From the NCBI RefSeq assembly GCF_025024155.1, contig NW_026251722.1, positions 186,001-250,000 of the forward strand: a stretch of 64,000 bases of DNA. Direction: 5' to 3'. This document shows positions 24,152 through 36,600 of this stretch, one piece after another. Numbering within the stretch: position 1 is the first letter of the stretch; every line of letters begins with the position of its first letter. This stretch comes from Gamsiella multidivaricata. Taxonomy: Eukaryota; Mortierellomycota; Mortierellomycetes; Mortierellales; Mortierellaceae. Under the pieces are notes generated by a model. The model did no database searches. It saw only the letters and a program-made list of their open reading frames with translations, and was not told the DNA's origin. Both the position numbers and the translations under genes were made by a program.

Positions 24152-27100
24152 CTTGCACACACGAATCTTTCACCGTAACCTCTCTACATCTGTCAAAGTG
24201 GCTGCCAGACAGGAACTACGACAGGCCAACCTAGGGGCATGGCTACAGAAGCCTGGTATGCCAACATGATCATGCTTCGTTGAGGTGGTGCCTGACTTGG
24301 ATGCGGATCGTGCTAACAGCGTGCTCCGGAATCATAGATACCTCGGCCCTCAAGAATCTGGACTCGAACATCAAAAAGAACACAGCGTTCATCAAGAAAT
24401 GTAAAACAGGACTCACTGCCGATGTTTCACCTCAGTTGCTGAATGACATCAGGAAGCTCAGTCTCGAAAAATACATCTCAGAGATCGTTGCCGCCATCCT
24501 AGAGGGACTCTTGCGCTGCAAACTCAGTGCCGATGTCGCCGCCGCAGTGGAGGTACGGCTAAACAGAACAACATAACATATATTCAGACTAACTGTAGAA
24601 AATGCATGGATCTGATGCGTATATCATACTTTGCCAGGTTATTTCGGCCCTACATCAGAGATTTCCAGACACTTTTACGCCATTGTTCACATATCATTTG
24701 GCAAAGGCACTCGCCCCATCGCCAAAGCTGACACATCAGCAACTAGCACAGGCAGGATCGACACCAGAGCAACGTGAAAAAGAGGAAGTCGCGAGAGTTT
24801 CAAGGCAGCGTATTCTATGCCGTGTTGCTACGGATCTGTGGCTGGTTGGAATCTTGCGCAACGTTGAAGATGGTGTAGCGACTCTGAACGCAGAGGGCAC
24901 AGCAGGTGTATCCAGTAAGGCGGGACAGGTAACCAAGGACAACGTCGTTGGCCTATTGATCAATCCGAGCAAGGATTCCAGAGGAACCGCTGCCGATAGT
25001 TCAAAAATGTTCCCCAACTTTATCTTCACCATTCTGCATGACCTGGTACGGAATATTGTTGTTAGGGCAATGCCATGTACACTAGGATGGGGCCACTTGT
25101 AGAATGGACCATTGACGCTTCTATTTTTGTTTCACTCAGCTTGCTGGAGACAAGGACCATGTCAACCTTCCCATTTTGTTGACAGTGCTGAAAATTCATG
25201 GCAAGGATTTGACTGGGACCCTTCCTCGAAAATCAAAGACGTCTGGCGACGGAAAGGATACCGAGATAAAGACTCAGGCGCCAGAGGAAGGAAGCGTAGC
25301 CCAGCCTGACAACTTTGTACCTGGGGCTCAGCAATCAATGTTCAAGAACATGTGCCTAGAGTATTACAGGAATCTGGAGAACCATCTCGTTCGCGACCAT
25401 AAGGTAAGACGAAACTTTTGCATAGAGCGATCTCTGACAGGTCCTTGAGATATCAAAGGCATAAAAAGAAGATAAACCAACTAGTCATTGATCATCGCTC
25501 CCTGTATTAGGACTTGATAAAACTCGAGCGAAAGAATGAGGCGTCCCTGTTTTCGCGTGGAGAGCTATCAGAGGAGCGTCAGCAGCAATACGAAAAACAA
25601 TACAAGGCGTTTGAGAAACTGACAGCATCGACCCAAACAGTCGCCGATGCATTAGACGTGGATATGCCTGTGCTAGAGGACGAGAAGGAGGACCTGATTG
25701 GCATTGTCGAGTCATCCGGTGGAGCGGAAGAGAAGGGATCCAGTAGCAGCGTTTTTGAAGATGAAGATAACATTGTGTTTTACGAGCAGATTCTGGATCT
25801 TCGTACGCTTGTCCCGAAGATTTTTTTGGAATCATCAAAGTCGAAAAAGGACAAGAAGGACGAGGGCAACGACGGCGATAAAGATAACGATAAGACTGTA
25901 AGCAAGGATGAACACTCTCCAGCAGAAGTGGACAGTGGAGCAAAGAACAACGCTCATCAGCTGGACGATCTCGACGAATCTGCTGACCTCATAATGGAGA
26001 GCATCGATGCAGAGCTGGAGGATTTGAATCTGGATGACCATACTGGGACGGAGTCGTTTCTTGCGGAGGAGACCGTATCGACCATTCAGGAGAGCTCGAC
26101 AACTGCCTCCAAAACTACGGCGACGCAGCTGGATGCATTCCTGGCGAAGCTGCCTTCGATGTGCAACAGGGATATGATTGACCAGGCTGCGGTTGACTTC
26201 TGCTATTTGAATTCGAAGCTGAGCCGCAATCGGCTCATTAAGGTTGGTGTCTGCTTGCATACTAATTTGGTCCGCAGTTGCGGATCTGAATTTGAAAGAT
26301 GAACTCGACTTTTTTTTTACAATATATGCCTCTATCTCGTGGTTTCTAGACGCTCGTCCAAGTCCCTCGTGACAGACATGACCTTCTTCCGTACTACTCG
26401 CGTTTGATTGCTACATTCAAACCATTCTATCCGGATGTGGCTGAAGAAGTCCTAGCCGCTCTGGAGCGCGAGTTTCGCGGACTGTTGCGCAAGAAGCATC
26501 TAGACCTCTCCGAGTCCCGCGTCAAAAATATCAAGTTCCTCTCTGAGCTCGTCAAGTTTAGCATTACGCCTCTGCCAATCATCTTCCATTGTCTGAAAGT
26601 CTTGCTTGAGGACTTTGTACCTCAAAACATCACTGTTGCCTGTTCACTGCTGGAGACGTGTGGTCGTTTTCTCAAGCGCAAAAGTACGGCTACATCCACT
26701 CGGTTAGATGCGATGCTGGATATTCTGAAACGCAAAAAGGCTGCACTCCATCTTGAGCCCAGGTTTTTGCTCATGATCGATAATGCCTACTACCAGGTAA
26801 GCCAAAAAAGGACAAGAAGCCCATTAGTACACGTAGCTGCGCTTGCTCGACTTATGACTGTAAGGAAGCTAACCACTATGCCTATTCGCCTCAGTGCAAT
26901 CCCCCTGAGCAAAAGACAAGGCAAAAACGTGAAATCCCGCCTATCGAGCAATTCATCCGCAAGCTGCTTTACCTGGATCTCTGCAAGAAGAATGTGGAGA
27001 CGACTCACAAACTGTTGCGCAAGTTGAACTGGGACAACAAGGAGGTGAGGACCAGCATTGTATACATTTCGCTCGTATTTTGCCAGGAAGGAATATTGCT

Positions 27101-28969
27101 AACTAACACGGATGTGTTTGCTATGTTGTCAGGTATACAATGCTGTCTTACGCTTGTTCAGCAAAGTCTGGAAGATCAAGTTCAGCAATATTCATCTCGT
27201 GGCCATCCTTGTTAATGGTCTCAGTCGTTACCACTCGGACTTCTCGATCGCCGTTGTTGATTCCGTGATCGAAACGATCAAGGTTGGACTGGAGCAGAAC
27301 AATTTTCGACATAACCAAAAACGCATTGCCGTTGTCAAGTTCTTGGGGGAACTATATAACTACCGTGTGGTCGATTCTCCGCTCATCTTTAGCACGCTGG
27401 ATACCCTTATCTCAACAGGCCATGGTATGTTCATCCCTGATTTCTCTATGCGGAGGAAAGGAGGCGCATCATGGAGTCATTATGTTCACTCACGGTTCAC
27501 TGTCTCTATATCTCAATAGAGCAAGGCAGAGCTTCCCCAGATAGGCCTTCTCCAATCGATGCGCCAAACGACTGTTTCAGGATCCGTCTGGTCTGCACGC
27601 TGCTGGACACCTGTGGAATGTGCTTCGACCATGGAAGTTCCAAAATTAAACTTGACGCGTTCTTCGTGCTGTTTCAAATGTATATTCTCTCCAAGGAGGC
27701 AGTTCCTTTGGAGATTGAGTACATGATCGAAGACACCTTCACGGAACTTCGCCCTAAACTGAGACGCTTCCAGTCCTATGAGGAGGCGTTCGCAGCTGTC
27801 GAGGCTCTTCATGGCCCGCTTGGCAGCGCAGACCATTCTTCCATGGCACAGAATGATGATTCGGAATCTGAGGAGTCGGAAGGGGATGATGATGGTGATG
27901 ACGATAACCAGGACGAGGATGAAGACGAGGACAGTGACGAGGAAGACGATGGCCTTGATGACGAGGAGGAGACACATGCTATGAGACAACCTGACGATGA
28001 AGAACAGGCTGTTGTCCTTACAAACCAGCACAAGCCTGTCGAGGCCGTGGACGAGGATTTTGAGCGCGAATATCTTAAGATGATGACAGAGAGTCTTGAG
28101 TCAAGAAAGTTCGAGAGAAAGCATCTTGCGCTTGATGTTGCCATCCCAGTTCTGAGATCTGCAGGTGCGTTTGTATCAGCGGGAACGGACTCTTATTGCG
28201 TCCAGATGACGCAGTGTAATTAACCCTCGCTATATTTTTCTTGCATCCTAGATCGTCGTGAAGAACCGACTTTCAGCAATCCGGATCATGTTGCGTTCAC
28301 ACTTCTTACCAAGAAAGGCAATAAGCAGCAACTGAAGACTGTTGGATTGCCAAGCGACAGCGCCCTTGTCATCAATACACGGAACCAGCGCGAAGCCGAG
28401 CGCGAGGAACAGCAACAGCTGAAGCAGCTGGTTTTGGAGTACGAAGTACGAGAAGAGGCGAATCAACGTGCAGGTAAGGATTTGCTCTTGATTTGCCTTT
28501 AGGCTACAAGATGCGCAGCATTGTTTTCTCTATTCAACAGCTAAAATCATGTCATTGTCATGCTACACTAGCCCTAGAGCAGTCGCTGCGGAATCAAGGA
28601 ATTCGACTCAACTTTACAGAAGATAACAGGCGTGGCGGAGGTACGATTAATCGAGATCAAAATAATGCGCGCAACGATCGAGTTGATCGCGTGGGCTTTG
28701 GACCAGACCCCATCAAGAATAACTCGCGATGGGCACGCAACCAGGCAGTCGGCGTGGGTGCTGGTTTCGGAACCGAGAGCGCACTCACGAATCTGGGTGT
28801 CGATGGTTATGAGAGACGACCCACTGGAGGACAGACGAATCGAGGGCGAGGCTCAGGAGCGTACGGAAGGTAGGTTTAATGGCGATCGACATTGTGCGTT
28901 ATGTTATTGTTGTACGAGCTGGCGGACCAATTCTAAAATGCTCTTTTCATGTTTTCTTATAGACGCTGA
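24014..28969 (+). CDS. UPF2: UPF2-type nonsense-mediated decay factor
   Basis: Scaffold that bridges UPF1 and UPF3 and activates UPF1. Confident exons in matching phase: 24338-24552, 24638-25045, 25140-25403, 25511-26242, 26350-26796, 26895-27044, 27133-27424, 27520-28164, 28252-28473, 28572-28869 and 28963-28969. An upstream exon reads to 24259 (RQELRQANLGAWLQKP), but its frame has no ATG. The candidate start at 24014 is joined by an intron to 24152. The chain exceeds 1,225 residues. MIF4G-1 begins with LDSNIKKNTAF. MIF4G-2 includes the segment ending in QFIRKLLYLDL. MIF4G-3 (exons 27133 and 27520) includes FLGELYNYRVVDS. An Asp/Glu run (about 27850-27970) and a UPF1-binding tail with NTRNQREAEREEQQQLKQL follow. 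The end is RG-rich (GRGSGAYGRR). Confidence 0.9.
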
Positions 28970-30205
28970 TACACCTTTGAGGTTCGACTATTCGCCTCAA
29001 ATGAGATGAGTGTCTGAAATGGTTTCCTCTCTCTCTATTCAAAGTGGCCTCCTTTTATTTGCATCGATCCTTGGAAGAAACCTTGGACAATGCTCTGCGA
29101 AACTCTACTAAGGGAGCAAGAGTGCCAGAATTGTTCGCTCTGCACTAGTTCGTGTCGATTGATATGGTGCAATCGAATGGTTGTCCTTGCAGCCTACAGC
29201 ACCTTTTACGTCTCCTGCACATGTCTTCAGCGCATTTCCCATGCACACATATTGCGTCTCTGCAATCCTCATAAAAAATAATAAACACGGAGAAAATGTG
29301 TTTTGTAAAGCGTATGGTAATTCGTGTTTCACAGAAATAAACAATGGATTTCCTCATGTGGGATCGTGCTTTCTTTGAGGCCATGGTTCTCATCAGCAGC
29401 TGACGGAGCGTAGCGGCTCGTCCTCAAGCAAACAATTTTCTCCGCATACATCAAGCACATCTACCGGACTGAGAACGTATATTGGGTTGCGGGCTCGCCA
29501 AGAGGGTGCCGAGGAAGAAGGTTGCAGAGGCATGAATCGGGACGTAGAGCAAAACTACTAGCTGCATAGCTGTCCACACCAGTTTTTGGTCCCATTCTTC
29601 GCTTCTATAGACGGATTCATCCGGCAACCCGATCCTCAAGCAGATGCTGTGTCGCAGCACGCGCTATGGTAGGAATAACTATTGTTATGCCATACACCAC
29701 ACAGAGTGCAGCTGAATGCGGCGTGTCGATTGTAATCAGAATGATACATATTTTGTTTGCTCAACGTGCCTCACATCAAAGACACAAAAGGCCACTAGCC
29801 CCTCGTCCTCCACGTCGTGAGGTGAGCAGTATTTTTTCATCCATTCCATTTCAGTTCCAGCCATATACTTTGTGGAAAGAGTGTTGCGTCTTTTTTCAGA
29901 ACTTGAATGTTAGTTCTCGCCACAGGTATTTGGACTAAGCAAGGCGGGCCAATTAGAGAAAATGAGCGAGAGCTAAAGCAACGGTGTTGCTCGTTGTAAC
30001 GCGTGCTTGGCCATGAGAACTAGACATACAAATCCCTAGTCCGAGGAATAAACGTACCACTCTCATACTGTTTTATATGCCCTCGTTTTCAGATATATAG
30101 GCGAAATGAACTGAGGGAGCCGTTGGGGCTGATTTCGTATAAATAAAATACCACTCACCACACACCCATCTACGCCTCAAGTGCCAAGACGCCCGAGCCA
30201 CCACG
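28970..30205. other. Intergenic region with weak hydrophobic frames
   Basis: No complete gene is supported. On the minus strand, about 29450-29770, two adjacent frames each encode a membrane-like stretch (AALCVVYGITIVIPTIARAA and LVWTAMQLVVLLYVP) separated by stops or frame changes, as in a degraded membrane-protein gene. I cannot name the family. Confidence 0.35.
30138..30145 (+). promoter_or_regulatory. TATA box of the small secreted-protein gene
   Basis: TATAAATA about 61 nt before the ATG at 30206, an ideal core-promoter position. It suggests that the broken ORF downstream was or is expressed. Confidence 0.55.
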
Positions 30206-30594
30206 ATGAAGTCTATTCTGGTTGCCTCCGTCACTGCTACCCTCTTGATGAATGCCTCCTTCGCTTTTACTGATTCTTTTGGGCGCAGAAACAACACTAA
30301 GTTTTTCCTCTCCAACTTCATGACCTTTATGAGGGTTACTCAGAATTGACGGAACACCCTGTAGTGGTGAGCAGCGCGACTGTCCGCGCTCTTTCTATGG
30401 ACTTTACTTGCTTCTCAACTGTTGACACTTCACCGGTCAAGCTTCTAGACTGCAGAGATGATTTGAAGACGCTTAATACCAACATCAACGCGGCTTGCAG
30501 TCCTTTCGTGAACAGCAAGGGCCAGATTCCTTCGGGTTGCTTTGCTGCCAATAATTTAGCGAATGTCACCTTCGCCCGCCCTTTTAATCTCTAG
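30206..30594 (+). pseudogene. Small secreted protein, frame broken
   Basis: The ATG at 30206 opens a 47-codon frame with a textbook signal peptide (MKSILVASVTATLLMNASFA, cleavage near residue 20) that ends at TGA 30347-30349. Protein-like sequence continues in another frame from about 30325 to 30594: LYEGYSELTEHPVV onward, with four cysteines and the end TFARPFNL. No GT-AG intron joins the two. A single-base indel near 30320-30325 or an assembly error is the simplest explanation. It is typical of short secreted fungal proteins of unknown role. The strong TATA box and signal peptide argue that it was functional recently. Confidence 0.5.
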
Positions 30595-30672
30595 TCTTGT
30601 TCGGACTATCCAAAAAATATGATTATTATTCAGAAAAATAGCATTATAGATGTACAAGTGTGTGAATGGGAA

Positions 30673-33600
30673 CTATTTGGCGACCAATAGCTTCTCTGCG
30701 ACCCAGGCATCGTATCTACAAAAAAATGGAAAGAACAACAGTCAACTACTGCATGCAACACACTCTCACGGCTCAATCCTATTGTGCAACAAGAACGAAT
30801 AACTTACCTTGACGCGTATCCCTTGTAGTGAACCTTGTACTCATATGCACCCTGCTGAGTTTTGCTGTCTCGAATCGCGGTGATCTGGGCTTCAAACGGT
30901 ATATCATACTCCGCTGGCGCCACCACTTCGTCTCCAGTCTTGAACTTTGGAGTCGTGATGCTCGCGCGCTTACCCCGTTGTGGCCGCCTGCTACGGTGCA
31001 TTAGAAGTTCAATAGCGTCGTTGACGACTGCATTGGCTGCGTCCCACCTTGGTCGACCTTTTTCCCGTGCATTGATTTTTGATACATCTTGAGGAGCATC
31101 GGAAACGTCCTCTCTGTAGTTGTCCTGAACCTGACTGTCGTTGTCTTGAATCTGACTGTCGTTGATATCGTTTTCCTCAATCGTTTTCTCAACTTCCTTC
31201 TCTGGAAACTCTAACACAACCTCTGAGAGATCACACAGCGACTCACTGCGGCTGATGGTGGAGACGCAAGAAGATAATGATGACCCGAGGCTGTCAAATT
31301 CAGATACAGTGTCGTCCCAAGGATCTGGATTGGATGCGTCCTCATCAGAAAGAACCGGATCAGGTTCAGGCGTCATTGCGATCGTCGCGGAAGGAGCTTT
31401 CTCTACAGCTGCAGCATCACTCCCTGTAATATTGGTTCCGCGCTCTTTTGTGTTTGGTTCGCTAGCCTTCTTGGCGATAACCAGAGACGCAACCATCTTA
31501 GAGGCTACCAAAGACGTGCCATCATCCATCGAGGATGTTCTTGGAGCTTCGTGCGCCTCTGACACAGGCTCTGGCGGTGATTCTTGGACGACTGAATTGG
31601 TCAGGGAGGCTGTAGTTGGTCCTTTGTTGGAGTTCTCGGCAATGATAAAGTCTGCGGATGATCCAGAGGCATGTGTTAGTAGCGGAGGCGTTGAGTCGGT
31701 GGCAGTCCTCAAAGTGGGATCAGCGATAGGATAGATCGGCAGCGACAATTCACGGTCCACAGCACTTAGTGGCTTGACCTCCTGATCATCCGTCGATTGA
31801 TTGGTCGATATCACGTCTGCTGTATTGCCTTTCGTCCTGCAATCAGACGCCTGCGACGAGTGAGGAACGGATACAATTTCATGAGCTACAGAATCCACTG
31901 TCTTCCTGCGCTTGGATGGCTTGTTAGCCTTGGCATCAGCAGGGCGAGGGTCAGTATCTGGCACTGACTGACAAGTGGATTTTGAATCTTGACGTGAAAA
32001 TGCCACAACATGCGAAGGATCTGGTGTCAGGGCCGCGGCTCTACTCCCATCTCCATTCACAGAAACTGGCGCCTTGGCACGAGAGCGGACTGAGCGCACG
32101 TTTGATCCCAGATCAAGCATAATGGAACTATCCTTGATGGTCCACTGCAAAAGACCCTGAAGCTCTTTGCTTCGTATCAATGTCAAAGCCGCTTCGCTAT
32201 TTGAGGCCGCCATCACCGCCGCGGAAGTACTTGATTCGGCGCCAATCAATACGGGAGACTTGGCAGCGTTCTTCCTGCTCGATCTAGCCGACTCTGGTAT
32301 TTCTTCTGAAGCCTTGGCGATGGGACTCTCGACATCGACATTGACAATGACATCTTCGTCGTCATCGACATCGACGTCGACGTCGACCTCGATGGTAGGG
32401 GCTGGAGAAGAATTATGGGCTTCTGAGGAGGTCGATATAGTGTCGACAGAGGAATGCTGTTCAGTTTTGATGCGTTTTGGTGCGGGGGGTGACGCTTCGG
32501 CTCTGTGTTCTCGTTTCCTAAGTCTCTTCCTCTTTGGCCCAGCAAGATATCCCTGTTCGATCGCCTCATCTTCATCAGCACCAGCTTCGTCCTCAGGAAG
32601 ACTGTTCATAATAGTCCATTCCTTCAGCCGATCCAGCTCAGATTTTGATTTTTTGACAGGCAGGTGCGCTTGCGGTGAATGCAGTTTTGGCTGCAGCGTT
32701 GATTTTAGCGTTGGCTGTAGCAATGGCTGTAACACCGGCTGTAGCGGCGGTTCATACGGTGGCTGTCGTGACAGATCCTGTTGCTGCTGTACTCGATGCT
32801 CTGGGCGAGGGCTTCGAGTTGGTGTGCTGGAGCGATTCCTGACTGAACCAGGTCCATCTCTCGGCAAACTGTCCTTGATGGTCCACACCTGTAGTCTTTC
32901 AAGCTCCGTTCGATAATGTTTCGATTTGGTACGACTCTTGTTAACGCCTGTGTCCGTCTTCCCCCTAAATGAGCGTTTAGCGGCAGTTTTGGTACCGGCA
33001 CCTTTCTTTCTTCTGGAGGAAGTCGAGCTAGAAAATGGTTTTGGTGGCGTAGTTGAAACACATGTCTCCGATTCTGCCGAGACAGCAGAAAAATCGCAAG
33101 GTGAGGAAGGTCCTGTAATGTCAATATAATCGCCATCATAGACCTCTTCAGCAGGAGAATTGGATGGATTTGGTGTCCCGCTCCTACGCCTCCAGTGGAC
33201 TGTCTCAGTCGATGCGGTTGAGACAGGCGTGCCGGAACAACTTTCGTCACTCACTTGGTTGCTCGAGGTGGCGGTAGGCAGGATACAGGCCCAGGGATCA
33301 GCCTGACTTACGTTAACGAAGTCGCCATTGCTTTCGAGCGTTGCCCCGAGGACTGTGAATTCTAAAAGGCGATATGCTAACTCAAACTCATCTTCTGCTG
33401 TCGCTGACGATTCTGGCGGTTGCTTTGCGGATAAAAGAGTGGAGAGGGACTTGAAACGCGGAGGAGCCTTATTGACGACCACGCGGCACAGCTGGACATT
33501 CGTATTATCGCTCCGTGGCTTGAGACTACCATACGGGCGCGTTTTTCGAGACAACTCCAATGGCCACCAAATGACGGATCCTGGTTTCGCCCTGCTCTTG

Positions 33601-36600
33601 CTTTTCTTTGACGCCTTGAGTTTTAATTCTAAGCCAGTGGGATCCTGTGCTGTGATAGTGCCTGCTGATTTTTCCAGTATCGGTGCTGTGGCGGTGCTAT
33701 TTTTTCCAGCACGTGCTGACATTGGTTTATATATAAGTGAGGATGCTGAAGTAAACGTCGTCGTAACCTGCAGGGCAGTAGCCCCGAAAGATGGCATGGA
33801 AACGCTCAAAGCTGTAGCGTCCTCGTTGTCCATGGCCTTGAATCGAGGTCGCGATATAGTCGTCTTCCCTGTAAGCGCTGCCTTCAACTCCGCTATTCTT
33901 GCCGCAGCTAAGACAGCCGACGCTGAATTGCCATGTTCCTGCTGTCGTGTGATCTCCTCGATCTTTTTGAGTATAGTTTTCTTGCCCACTCCACGGGGCA
34001 CCTTATTCTTCGAAGTTCGCTGCTGTATACGTTGCTGCCCTGATGGTGCAAGATCTTCCCATTGCTCTTGGTCCTCCAGCCCATGTTGCTGTTGTTGTCG
34101 CTGGCCATAACTATAGCTGTGCTGCAACTCCTGTTCATACGGCCGATCTTGATAAAGCCCAGCTTGGTGCTGTTCAGGCGTCATAGGCAAGAGATGCTGT
34201 TGAGGACGCGCGTGTTGTGTATACGAGTCATTCCAGTACTGTTGTTCTTGGTATTGAAGGTCATAGGGCACGACTTGCCCCGACGAAAAGTGAAGAGGTT
34301 GCTGCAATGACTGGCGATGGAATTGGTGGTTTTGCAACTGCTGGACGAGGTATATGTGTTCTTGAATGCGCAATTCGGTATTCCTTGTCGCCATCGCGAC
34401 TTCTGGTAATGATAATTGATTATGGCATGACATCAATCGCCAGGGTAATCCTGAAGGAACATCGCCGCTCAAATACGCCAATGCACGTTTTACACCTCGA
34501 TTCTTCATGAACTCCCTGCCATAGAAACTCACATAGCCTCGATAGGGCTCTTGTTCGGGGTGAAACAGCTTCAGACCTGAAATGTTACATATGGAGTACT
34601 TGAAGTCCTCAAGGAACCGCACGACTATCAGGTCTGGGTCCTTTGAACCGTCTTCACGAGGCATGATCTGCGGCATTGTGGGATCCATCTGGCTCCTAGG
34701 GACTGTCACCGCGAGCCACCAGAATTTAGCCGCTCCTCCATCCTGCGGGTCGACGAAAACGATATAGGGCGCATGATGAAAGGGATGATCCACACTGACG
34801 ATTGAGCTGATGTCGAGTGGTATTGGTGTCGGCATAGGCCAACTGTATTCGGCTGCGCATGTTGTTTGTGCAGGATGAGGCGAGGCAGCACGGGGCATGA
34901 GCGGCCTAAATGTGGGATAACGGAATCCTGAGGGAAGTAGATCGAACGTTGAACCCATCAAAGGATATGAGCTATGTGCCGTGTCTGCTGATCTCGAGGT
35001 CTTCTTGTTGGATAGTTGTCTTCGTCCTGGCTTGTCTCCCTCCTTCTCCCTCGCAACGCCCATCTTCAACTCTGCCCTGATCTGCTTCTGCCTTGCCTTG
35101 GCTTCCGACTTTGCCGTTAGCTTTTGTTGCTTGAGCCTCTCCGCTTCTAAAGCACTTTGGGCTGCCTTCAGCTCCATTGCCGCCTAAGTCACCAGATATG
35201 CAATAAGAGTATGATGATTAGCCGACCTATGATGAGCCAAGACTGCTTTGAGACTCCAACCTTGGCTTACCTCTCGCTCAGCCTTGCGTATCCGCGCGAC
35301 GATAGCATCACTGCTCCTAGATGGCCATGTGACGCCGTAGATGGAAAAATGTCGATGACAGCGCCTGCATTCCATCGATGGACCCATCTCATGCTTCGGT
35401 ACAGTATTTTTGCAGGACTTACACCGGATGGGGCCGAGGCTGACCGTGGTTCCGTCCCCTGTGCTTTTGTCATTAGCGGACTCCTCGCTTTCGCTAGTCC
35501 TCCTCACGCTATGTTCTGATGCTGACGTATATGTCGCATCGTCGCTTCCCTGTGTAGTAGTCCGCTCCACAGACTTCTCAAGTATTGCTCGAGCTGAGCT
35601 GTGGCAGAGAAAGTCGATGGACATGCGGAAGTTTTTCGATGAGCTGTGTGAAGTTTCCGTTTCCTCATATGCCCCAATTGGTCCTGAGTCGTCCTGTTCA
35701 TCGCAAGTCGATCTCCGCGTATGATTGTTCGAACGATGTTCGTCTTCCTGCTGCTCAATGATTTCAGATATGTGCATCGGCTCAAAATATGAGACTAGTC
35801 CTTCTAATGCCACCTCAAAGTCTTTATCCACGGCTTCATCATTCTCCAGAATTATTGAAAATGTTGAGCTTGGAGAGTCATTGCCAATATCACATGAAGC
35901 TTTTTGGTCTGGAATACTACACGAATTCTCCATGAGTAATGGTGTAGGTTCTGCCGATGCCGCTGAAGAGTCGCCCTCCTGCTCAATGATTTCATGGGCA
36001 TTGAAAAAGGTTCCCTTGTCGCTGCTGGCAGCGATGTGAGTTTCCGACGTCGTAGATGTAGCGGGGTCATCTGCAGAGATCTCGGACCCGATCTGCGAAA
36101 CTGGCGTGAGTGGCCCGGCTGTGCTCGGTATAGTGTCAAACTCGACAGGGGGCGAGGTCGTCTTTGGCGGTGTCCGTGTTTGCTTCGGTGTCGCCTTTGC
36201 TATCATTGTCGGGTAATAATTCACTAGTAATTGAAAGGCAATATGAGCCTGTTAATACTACGGTATTGCTCCGTCAAAACGACCAGCGCTCGTCAACGCA
36301 CCATTTTTGCCTCGAGTTCTAAGTCTCCTGCTTAAAAAGCCATGACTTTCCGGCTTCAAAGTAGGACTGGCCGGGCTCACTGTCGTTGTGACCCTGGACT
36401 TGTTGTATCCGCCTTGACCACGGCTAATAGCGACATAACGCAAATAAGCGACTGAAATTAACGAGAGAAGCGCCAATGGCAAAGATATCAAATGCCAGGA
36501 CACGGACGTACTCCCGAATGCTGCCTACCTTTCACACGTCGCACATAGACATTCCTGATTGTTGACCCCGAAGTAGTTGTCGCCGTAATGCGTGGTGATC

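Noticed and set aside
32167..34110. Long plus-strand open frames (about 250 residues each)
   Set aside because: Antisense shadows of the Ser/Lys/Gln-rich region of the SET9-type gene; they are Ser/Cys-rich with no domains and sit inside a phase-consistent exon.
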